A stretch of DNA of 64,000 nt, taken from positions 41,266 through 105,265 of the forward strand of contig MJGA01000055.1 of the NCBI GenBank assembly GCA_001910725.1, written 5' to 3'. Position 1 is the first letter of the stretch. Each line of letters starts with the position of its first letter. The position numbers were made by a program, and so were the translations under genes. Of this stretch, positions 1 to 8,199 are shown in pieces. This DNA is from Phanerodontia chrysosporium (Eukaryota; Basidiomycota; Agaricomycetes; Polyporales; Phanerochaetaceae). The notes under the pieces were generated by a model. It did no database searches and was not told the origin of the DNA. It worked only from the letters and a program-made list of their open reading frames with translations.

Positions 1-441
1 GCTACGCTTCGCGGGCACATTACTACGCAGAGCTCACTTCTATCAAGGGTCAGCTCAGTTCATCAGTGCAGCTCGCCAGGCAGGGACCCCAGGGAGCGGC
101 TGAGGCTAGTACGACAGGTACTGTCTTTGTGGCGTCAGACACGCTGGGAGTCGGACGACGCCGTCGGCCCGCTGAATGACGCGCCCGGACAGCCAACACG
201 CACCTTGCTCTGTTGGCACGCCGAACGACAACTGCCTGTCAACGACGCGCGCCGCGGCTCAGACGCAAGGAGGGGCCGGGCGTAGTCTCGCCTGTGCCGA
301 GCAGTATAAGTTGGCTCGACATGAGTCGCCCCCGTCTGCAGCAGACACGGCTCTGTCATTTCTTGCACACCTATCCCACTCACGGTCCGTCGCAGCGATC
401 TCTGCTAGTCCTCCCGTCGCCGCTGACCACCCGTATGCTAG
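1..441. other. Left-edge intergenic region and promoter of the small secreted protein
   Basis: No gene could be supported here. Short overlapping frames on both strands have no recognisable content. A TATAAG element at about 305-310 lies some 135 bases upstream of the ATG at 442 and is a plausible core promoter for the following gene. Confidence 0.4.
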
Positions 442-720
442 ATGAAGTCTTCGGTCCTCGCCCTCGTCGCCGCCTGCGCAGGCTCTGCCCTGGCAGCGCT
501 CGCGCTCGACATCCGCGACGCCGGAAAGGGGGTCCCGTTTCCTTTCTGCCAGTTTGACGGGACTGTCACCATAGACGGCGTCACGCTCTCTGCAATCCTC
601 TCCAGGCCCTGCGACGCCGTCAGTGCCCAGTGCGGGCTCCCCGTAGATCTGAGTGGAATGCAGTTGAGGGATGTCACGGCCGAGTTGAATGGCAAAGCCT
701 CGGTGCGCTGTTTACCATAG
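442..720 (+). CDS. Small secreted cysteine-containing protein, function unknown
   Basis: This is an intronless reading frame of 92 residues. The first 18-20 residues (MKSSVLALVAACAGSALA) form a typical signal peptide with a basic n-region, hydrophobic core and Ala-X-Ala cleavage site. The mature part has four cysteines (in FCQ, PCDA, QCGL and RCLP), enough for two disulphides, and no membrane segment. The cysteine spacing does not match hydrophobins, which have eight. It could be a small secreted effector-like or cell-wall protein. An antisense frame covers the same bases, but the signal peptide favours the plus strand. The function is not recognised. A missed downstream exon cannot be excluded. 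Confidence 0.55.
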   Translation: MKSSVLALVAACAGSALAALALDIRDAGKGVPFPFCQFDGTVTIDGVTLSAILSRPCDAVSAQCGLPVDLSGMQLRDVTAELNGKASVRCLP

Positions 721-1139
721 AACTCGTTTATGAGTTGCCGTAATTGACACCTTTCCTTGAACAGACCTGCGCCTAAACCCCGAGGCTAGTGTTCCCGTTG
801 ATCGCTGTTGATAAACATGTGGCTACTCCCATGTGTATGTGATGTCGCACACAAAGATGCCCATTGTGCACATGTATGCGCCTGTACGGCCCTCTAGGGC
901 TTACCGCATAGTCAGTGCGTTGGTCGACGACTCGAACAAACCATTTGGCGGTATCTGTTTGCGTTTATTTGCCGCATGTCCAAGCGCGTCGTCTGCATTC
1001 GGATTACTGTCTCGCTCATCATGCATCGTGTTACAAGCATCCTTCTCGCTTGCAGTTATACCCGCCACGAAGGATGGCGCACGCATGTCGACGACACCAC
1101 GAATGCGCTGTCGGTGACAACTTCACTACTGCATGGTCA
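721..1139. other. Intergenic region between convergent genes
   Basis: It lies between the stop codon of the small secreted protein and the stop codon of the minus-strand TPR gene. The short frames here have no family features. It presumably holds the two 3' untranslated regions. Confidence 0.4.
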
Positions 1140-4005
1140 TCACAGGTAAAGATCCTCAAGGTCGTCGTACACGTGTACATCCTGTCCCTGGACCTTGAGA
1201 GGCGCATTCGCTTCGCGGCGGAGACCGGCAATCCCAACTTGCACTGTGCACGACCATTCTAGCAGAATATCAGCAGGAAGAAAAGGCCGAGACATGAACG
1301 CCTCGACGTTCGTTGCGAGTGCTTCGGAGCATTCGTCCTGCGGCGCGCCGGCGAGTCGCTCTGCGCAGAGCGCCACCTCCGTCGTGAGCCGGTCCGCGTC
1401 CGAGACGAGCGTCCTACAGAGCGATGTCAGCACGCAGGCAAAACGTGGAAGCGGTGTGGCGGCGCACACCTCAGCGCCGTCACCTCGCGCACGAGGGCCT
1501 CCAGCCGCAGGTGGCTCGTCTTCGGGTCCGCGAGCTGCCTCGCGACCGAGGCGCGTCGGTCCTGGAGCGCCCTCCGCAGCGCCCGCAGCCCGGCGGCGAG
1601 GTGCGGGAGCGCCCAGAACAGCACGCGTGCCACGCGCCGCCGCCGCCCGTGCCCCACCGCACTGTCCGCCGCGCGCAGCGCGGCCCTGCATTCGCGCGCG
1701 AAGAGCTTCGACGGCGTGCTGACGGCGGCCAGGGCCGTGCGCGCCCTGAGGTACACGTCCACGGCCCGCGCGACGCGCGCGATAGCTTCCGCGGAGAGCT
1801 GCGGTGCGTGCCGGCTCCCGCCTGCCGCGGGCGCAGGGCCCGGTTGCGCGTCCGCGGCGCCCCGCGGCGCCTCGTCTCCCGCGCCCGTCCACAGCTTGCG
1901 TCTCTGCGCTAGGCGCTTCCGTACCTCGTCGCGGAGGACGCGTGCTAGGTCCCGTCGCTGGACGACGACAGATGGAGCACGTCCCTGCGTGGGAGAACCA
2001 GAACCTGCGCGGAGAGCGGCCGCGCGGAAGAGGAGGGAGTCGCTGCGGACGCGATAGTCGCCGTGTTCAACAGGAGAAAACGCGAGCAGACGCTGCAGGA
2101 CGGCGTTGTCGGTGGGCGCACGGCTGGAGGCGAGGGCCTCGAGGGCACCAGCGTAGCGTGAGAACTGCTGCAGACTGGTGTTGCTGATAGAGGCCATGAG
2201 CGACAGGCTTGGCTGCATGAACGCCTGGTCCAGGCACATGAGAGCCGCAGCCTGGCAATCGGCGCTGGAATAGCCGGAAAGATGGGTGCCGAGTTTCAGG
2301 AGCGAGGCCGCGTCGCCTGTGGCCAGAGCGGAGAGCATAGATAGCTAGCCATATGTATCAGCACGCGCCAAGATGGGTGTGCGTATGGCGAGAACTCGCC
2401 TCTATGCGAGCTTCTGCGGACGTAGGCGTACGACCCTGGAGCAACTTCGACGCCAGCGAAAGCAGCGCCTGGAAACGCGGGCGGCCTGCGTCGAACGCCG
2501 CGTCTGACAGAGCCGCGAAGCCCCAGAACTCGTCCATGAGCGCTGCTTTCACCCGCTGGAAGCAATGCCGGTCGAGCGATGCCCGGAGGGCCAGCCGGAC
2601 GGCGCTCTCCAGGTCTCCAGCGTCCAGATGTGCAGACGCAGCATCGGCGTATCGCCCGCGTTGCTCGAGCAGCGTCGCCTTTGCAGCGTCGAGGCCGTGG
2701 GCCTCGGCGCACTCGAGGGCCTCGCCGAATGCGCCGAGCACGTCCGCAGCTTTCCTGCGGCGCCGTCAGGCCACGGCTGCGCAGGAGACGTGACGGCGCA
2801 CACATACCATACTTGCCCACTCTTCAGGAAGTACACCGCGGAGACGTCGACGACATTCCGCGCGGTGTCCAGCTCGACGTCGAATGTGTCCACGATCCTG
2901 ACGGCGTCGTCGAAGGCGCCAGACAGGCGGTACTGCCGCGCCGCGTCGTTGTAGAGCCCGGCATGCTCGAAGCAGAGCGCCGCGTGCGCGTGGTCGCTCG
3001 TGCGGATGTAGTGCTGAGCGGCAGCCTGGAAATAGCTGCCGAAGGCTGTCTTGTTCTCGAGCGCGAGTCGGTGGAAAGCCTGCGCCGCCTTGGTGAACGC
3101 TGCGTTGGTGTCCGATTCTCTCGCGTCTGGATCTGCCGCCAGACGGCGCGCCGCCTCCTCAAGCCGCAGGGCCTCTGCTAGCGGCTCTTCTGAGCTGCCA
3201 ACTTCGTCGTCGTGCGCTGCAGAAGGGGATTTGCTGAAACACAAGGACTTGATTGTTGCTGCGAATTGGGGCCTGCGCAGGTGCTCCAGGTATGACTGGC
3301 ATGAAAAAAAGACAATAAGTCGTGTATATCCATGGTCTGGGCAGTGGACTGTGCCGACCTTGAGTAGATCTCTTTGGCCATTCAAGACCTTTTGAATCAC
3401 GGCATCGGCCTCGCGCCGGCTCGTTGGCAGCCTTACCCCACAAGCGGCGAGCATCGCCTCATCGAGTTGAGGGGCCCGAGATTCCTGCGCAGCCTTGTCT
3501 TCACGCCTACTCTTCCCCTTGCGCCGCGCACCGCCGTGCCTCGGCGACACATGCGGAAAGGGGTGCGCCGCAAGAGTCTGCAAGATGTGCAACGCCGCAA
3601 AGGTGGTGTCGGCGACCGGCAACGGCAACGCACCGGAGTAGTTAGAGAGGCGCGTCAGCAGAGCGTGTGCTGAGGACCCCTCGAACTCCTCCGCTGCTGC
3701 TGGAACGGCCTCGACGCACGCCTCCGCCAGCCGTGCGTAGGCTGTGTCCGGCAGGGCTGCAGGGCGCATTCAGGTCCTGGCCCGCGAGCGACGGGACAGT
3801 GGAGCGCACCAGAGGCAACGTACTCGAAGACAGCCTCCTCCCGCAGCAGTTGGGACAGAAGAACCTGCTGGTCGACGTTCGCGGAGGCGAGGTGGGTCTC
3901 GATAGCTCGTAGAGCGCCTTCAGCTTTTACTTCATCTGTAAAGCAAGTCAGATCGAATGGAATCGGGCCCGGTTTCAGGGGCTTCCTGTGCTCCGTCTTC
4001 GCCAT
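1140..4005 (-). CDS. Motorless paralogue of the UvrD/TRANK1-like TPR helicase
   Basis: About 850 residues after hand splicing, starting at the ATG at 4005 (MAKTEHRKP) and ending at 1140. The first ~200 residues align by eye with the N-terminal domain of the full helicase at 35829-44320: FEYV followed by ALPDTAYARLAEAC matches FGFV followed by RLACGEEAAHF, and YLEHLRRPQFA matches YLDVLRKPELA. Directly after this the protein passes into the TPR-like region that follows the motor in the relative (AAQAFHRLA, CFEHAGLYNDAARQYR, then LECAEAHGLDAAKATLLEQ). All UvrD motifs, Walker A through motif VI, are absent. Introns I can place include a 53-base one near 3768-3820, a 63-base in-frame one near 3292-3354, and one joining VTALR to TLVSD near 1430-1480. 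No canonical donor in the right phase was found for the junction near 2345-2440, so a lesion or non-canonical splice is possible there. The sequence is very GC-rich. Function unknown. Confidence 0.7.
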
Positions 4006-4264
4006 TGTTCGCGGAGAGTACCGTCCACCGTGAGCAGAGAGAGAGACAGACGGGAACGTCACACCCCCTGTGTCCTGCACTGCACCCCACCGATCTTATA
4101 TCTCGAGGCCTCGTGGCATGGCATCTTGGGGCTCGAACTTTGAGCGCATGCTCAGAGCTGCGCAGCTGCGTTGCGATTTGAGGCTGTAAGGTTCAGATGT
4201 CCAAAGCGAAGACGTCGAACGCCCATAGCGGGATATGGCGCAGCGCGTTGCGTACACGCGAAAT

Positions 4265-4279
4265 GAACACACCCCGGAG
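4265..4279. repeat. Target-site duplication, left copy
   Basis: The 15-base sequence GAACACACCCCGGAG directly precedes the LINE sequence. It is repeated without mismatch at 6205-6219 directly after the poly(A) tail. Confidence 0.93.
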
Positions 4280-5085
4280 ACGTAAAAACAGGGGCAGCCT
4301 ATATCCTCATTACTACAGATGCTAGGGGCAACAGACACAAACATACCAAAGCTCTGGGATGCGGGCAGGTTAGCCCATACGATGCAGAAATGGCAGCACT
4401 CTACATGGGCATATGCGCTGCCTGCCAACACAGCACCAATGAGACGAAGGAGATACATATCTTTGCTGATAATAAGGCAGCCATTACCGGAATACTCAAC
4501 CCATCCCAAACAGGACCATCACAAAAATATGGTGTGCTAGCATGCCAGAAGGTTAGAAACTGGCTAGACCAAAACGATGAACGCACCTTCCACACCCACT
4601 GGTGTCCAGGACATGTCGGCATTGACTTGAATGAGGAGGTCGACCGAGAAGCTAAAATAGCGGCCAAAGACTTCCCGCAACCTGACAACACGTCACTAAG
4701 CGTGGCACGCCAACGTGTGACAGCCAAGGAATTAGACGCATGGCGAAAAACCATAAAACGAAACCCGAAATACAGAGGCAGGGGCCTCTTAGGAGGAGAA
4801 CCTAGTGCAGTGAAGATAAACACCACATCCACCTCCTGGTTCCTCGCCAGGGCGGGGAACTACAACTTGGAAATGGCACGACTAGTCCGAACCATGTCCA
4901 ACCACCTTCCAATTGGGGCATACCGAGAACGATTCAAAAAAGAGGGGCCAAGGTGGTGCTGGTTCTGTAAGTATGAATCAGGCCACGAAATCCTCGAAAC
5001 ACGAGACCACATACTACTTATGTGCAATGGATGGGGACGTGGCTTCTGGAGACCCGGCTTGGGGTCAAAAACCACCCAACCCTAG
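4280..5085 (+). pseudogene. LINE ORF2 fragment: RNase H and zinc-knuckle-like region
   Basis: The frame opens at the 5' truncation point. It contains the RNase H catalytic elements in order: Asp in ILITTDARG, Glu in YDAEMAALY, Asp in IFADNKAAI, and the His/Asp pair in WCPGHVGIDLNEEVDREAK. A Cys-X2-Cys...His...Cys motif (WCWFCKY, then DHILLMC) follows, as is common after RNase H in these elements. The frame stops at 5085 while a second frame takes over from about 5022, so ORF2 is frameshifted near 5020. It cannot move the element on its own because the reverse transcriptase is missing. Confidence 0.85.
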
Positions 5086-5909
5086 AGACGAAAATGATCG
5101 ACCACCGACTGAAGTGGGACTGGGAGCTGTTTAACATAGAGCGACGGAAACTGGAGACACACCACCACTGGGCAAAGGCCGACGATATGGTGGCAAGGCG
5201 AAACGAACTAAAGTTCCGTCAGGAGTTTTACCGGGAAAATTGGGATGACACGTACCACTTTGTACGAATGAATCCAATGGCGGGCACCTTTGAGTGGAGT
5301 GCCCTCGTTGAAAAAGCGTATGAAGACCAATTGGAAGGACTTAACATCACGACATCTGTGCATATCTGGAAAGCGATGGCACACAGCCGCTGGCGCAGAG
5401 AAGAACGGGAGCGATATGTCGCCTGGCAGGAAAAAAAGGCGAAAAAGAGGTGGAGAGCCACACACCACAACGGACGAACACTGGACGAATGGGGATGGAC
5501 AGGCTCGTTTGACAGCCCCGACGTCCTAGAGCGACGGTTCAACCAATGGTACGCCAAAGAACACTTAGTGCGACGTCTGAGACGAACATTCGGGAAGACT
5601 CACTGGAGGATGCTAAAGATGAAGAACGGTTCGCACGGGAGTTCGGTTGGCGCGGAAAGTACACACCCGTCAGCAGAGAACAACCGGAGGACACAGGTTC
5701 CGAGGTACAGGACCCTGCAGCACCACCGGATCGAGGAGAAGGACGGCGGGATGGGAACGAGCAAATACGACCTCAACTACAACAAGGACGCTAAACTCCA
5801 ACAGGACCCGGGGTGGGAGCAAGCCTGGGCCGACCCGGCTAGACTCTCGTCAGGAGCTGGCCAAGCGAGAGAACAAACACGGAAGGAGGAGGGCGGAATG
5901 AGAGAGTAA
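5022..5909 (+). pseudogene. LINE ORF2 C-terminal fragment in a shifted frame
   Basis: About 295 codons remain open in a different frame from the RNase H part. The composition is rich in Trp, Arg, Lys and Glu (for example KWDWELFNIERRK and WRREERERYVAWQEKK). This is probably the natural C-terminus of ORF2, separated by a one-base deletion (or two-base insertion) near 5020. The apparent start at 5022 is GTG, so it is not an independent gene. Shorter overlapping frames in this stretch are shadows. Confidence 0.6.
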
Positions 5910-6170
5910 CCAGGGGATACAGGGAGGAAGAGGGGTCACGCACGCAGGAGGGGGACGGAGAGGATAAGCACTCACGGGCAGGATTCACCTTCCAGGGAGG
6001 GTGTCCGCACAAGGCCAGGTCTGCCGGGGCAGGTCTGCGTTCCTTGTACCCGGGGGTGTGACGCCAGAAGTCCCCTCGTGCGACTCGGCCCTAGGGATGG
6101 GGATGGGGATGGAGGATAACAAGGGCCTACATGTGTCTATAAGCTACACGGGCCACAATAAACAGCGGAA

Positions 6171-6173
<3 letters not shown>
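5910..6173 (+). other. LINE 3' untranslated region with G-rich tract and AATAAA
   Basis: This non-coding tail of the LINE holds a G-rich run (GGGATGGGGATGGGGATGG, about 6094-6112), then AATAAA at 6157-6162, then the poly(A) tail. G-rich tracts near the 3' end are known in other LINE families; a role here is inferred. Confidence 0.7.
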
Positions 6174-6204
<31 letters not shown>

Positions 6205-6208
<4 letters not shown>

Positions 6209-6219
6209 ACACCCCGGAG
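6205..6219. repeat. Target-site duplication, right copy
   Basis: An exact copy of the 15 bases at 4265-4279 immediately after the LINE A-tail. It marks the pre-insertion junction. Confidence 0.93.
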
Positions 6220-6528
6220 TATTCGCGTAGACACTTATAGGCCTAAAGGCCAGAAAGTCTGAAGAGTACACGTAATAAATCTTGGATGCATTGACAGTCG
6301 ACAGAACATACCATAGCCCTTGCCTGTTCCAAGTAACATCCGACGTCGCAACCGAGTAGACCAAGTGTAACAATGGATCGCACCGCGTTACATACCTCCA
6401 AGCTAACTGCAACATACACCCAACAGACCTGCATAACACGAAATGAGCTCAGCCAACACACACTACTACCAAAATGCAAGTATCGTACAACAGATCGACC
6501 ATTTCATGAGTAGAGCTGAGTATATTAA
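6220..6528. other. Intergenic region, nothing recognised
   Basis: This lies downstream of the copper-fist gene (minus strand) and right of the LINE. It is AT-richer than the neighbouring genes. The short frames carry no family features, and it probably includes the 3' untranslated region of the copper-fist gene. Confidence 0.4.
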
Positions 6529-7844
6529 TCACGAAGAAGCACAACAACCTGTCCACTGTTTATCCACAAACGCGTCCGCGGTCGGCGTAGTCCGTGCGCG
6601 TTGCCCAGGCGGAGAGCTTGCCCGCTCGGTAGAGCAGCACCCGTTGCAGTCCTGGCCGCACCCGCAGCTGTCGCCGGGGCAGCCACACCGGCCCGCGCAG
6701 CACTCGAGCTTCGGGAGGCGCACGAGCCCGAACGCGGGGCCGTGCAGGTCGAGGCGCGTGGATTCGCCCGCGAAGAGGCTCGGCGGATAGACCGTCACGT
6801 TCTGCGGGTCGAGCGAGCACGCGGACGCGCGCGCGCGCTGCGCGGGCGGCGGCGGGATCAGCGCCGCGGCGCGCAGGAACGCGTCGTAGAAGCTCACGGG
6901 CGGCGCGGCGGCGGTGTGCGACGGCGGCAGAGGCGGCAGCGACGAGCCGCGCGCGGACGCCGCCGGCAGCGTGTGCCCGTGCGCGTTGTCGACGCAGTGT
7001 CCGCATTCCGGACAGTCTGAGGCGTTCTTCGAGACGTTGTCTGGACCGCGGTGTTCCTCACAGCCGGGGCAGGTGCAGTCGAAACCGCAGGTGCAGCCCG
7101 TGCCGGCGAGGGACGCGACCCTGCTCAGCGGCGGGATGCTCGGGAAGACGGGCGGCGCGCTGAGGGGCTCGGGCAGCTGGATGGGCGGCAGTGACGGGCA
7201 TCGGACCGACCTGTCGTCGGTGTCGGATAGAGAGGGAGAGTAGGGTCGTTTAGAGGGGATAAACACGGAGGGCGCCCGGCAGCAGCTTGTCTGCGGCGGT
7301 GGTGGTGGCGGGTCTGAAGGTGTATTTGCCTCGGCGCTACAGCATAGTGCCGCAGCTTTCGCTAGAGTGGCTAGACCTGAGCCGGACGCTTGACCCTCTC
7401 CAAGGCCCTTGAGACCATTAGGAAGTGCGGGTAGGATGGGTATGTATCGCTTAGCTATGATACGGGGGTGAGATCATGGCACTAGACATTGAGATGACGG
7501 CATACATTTTCCAGCGAGCTGCTTCATGTTACTCTTGTCCGTCTTCTCGATGGAACACTGGCATTTGGAGTGCATGCGCTTCGTCTTCCGCAACTCCCTG
7601 CACTTGCTGCATTGGGAGACTGGCCGGCCTTTCTTCTTGACTTCGAAGAGGGGGCGGTCGGCATGAGCACATGAGGACGACCTGTGACCCTTTATGCAGG
7701 ATTCACTGGGCCACGTTGAGCATACGAAGCGAGACGAGCGATAGCGCACACGTACCAGGCGTATTTCTTGTCATCGACGACGACCTGTGGAACCTTATCA
7801 TCAGCCCCGCAGACTACGGGATTAGGTGCAGGGGCACTCACCAT
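6529..7844 (-). CDS. Copper-fist transcription factor (Mac1/Cuf1/Ace1 family)
   Basis: Three exons, 7844-7756, 7705-7506 and 7454-6529, separated by introns of 50 and 51 bases, give 404 residues. The copper-fist DNA-binding domain is at about residues 21-65: KKYACESCIKGHRSSSC, then RPLFEVKKKGRPVSQC and CRELRKTKRMHSKCQC. The zinc ligands, the RGHR-like basic loop and the GRP minor-groove motif are all present. After the third exon begins, KRYIPILPALPNGL matches the usual sequence following the domain. Two cysteine clusters lie further on: CTCGFDCTCPGCEEH near residue 214 (CXCX3CXCX2CX2H, close to the Mac1 copper-sensing motif) and CGCPGDSCGCGQDCNGCC near residue 355. Such clusters bind Cu(I) in the family. 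The protein probably controls copper uptake or detoxification genes; which of the two cannot be read from sequence. Confidence 0.9.
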
Positions 7845-8199
7845 AGTCACGTTGCACCATGCCAATCAGTAGACCCTGAGTTCTCTGTGTGTGCCAACCC
7901 AACCTTGTCTGAGGGGTCGAATGCGGCTCAAGCGGGGAGACGAGGGTGGGAGCTGTGCGTGGATGGAGGATGGGGACATAGGGGCGCCTATCCGCCCGCT
8001 TCACAAGAGGGGGCGGGACCCCTGACAGCGCGGCGGGCCCGGCGGATCAAGGCGCCCGTCGGGGACGATCACTCCACAAGCGCCACGTTCAACTTGGACC
8101 CTGCGTGTTCCCGCAACTGCGGACACGCTTTCCGCTTGCACGCGTTTTTTTTTACTGACCAAATCATCTTCAGGATACTAATCTCTCACCGGCGGAGCT
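7845..8199. promoter_or_regulatory. Divergent promoter region, copper-fist gene and ABC transporter
   Basis: These 355 bases separate two start codons pointing away from each other. A long pyrimidine run (CGTTTTTTTTTACTG) is near 8143-8157. I saw no convincing copper-response element (a GCTC/GCTG-type core in tandem) and no strong TATA box. Confidence 0.4.

Larger units (their letters stand above)
4280..6204 (+). mobile_element. 5'-truncated Tad1-like LINE (non-LTR retrotransposon)
   Basis: A 1.9 kb insertion in plus orientation, bounded by perfect 15-base target-site duplications and ending in an uninterrupted run of 31 A (6174-6204). The reading frame is already open at the left boundary and begins just before the first RNase H strand, so endonuclease and reverse transcriptase are missing. 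This is the usual outcome of incomplete target-primed reverse transcription. RNase H encoded after the reverse transcriptase is a known feature of fungal Tad1-clade elements. An AATAAA signal at 6157-6162 lies 11 bases before the tail. The perfect duplications and pure A-tail indicate a recent insertion. It lies 275 bases upstream of the ATG of the motorless helicase paralogue. Confidence 0.93.

Noticed and set aside
4280..6204. Processed pseudogene of a cellular RNase H
   Set aside because: The target-site duplications and A-tail alone would fit, but the RNase H plus zinc-knuckle-like layout and the long Trp/Arg-rich C-terminus match LINE ORF2.
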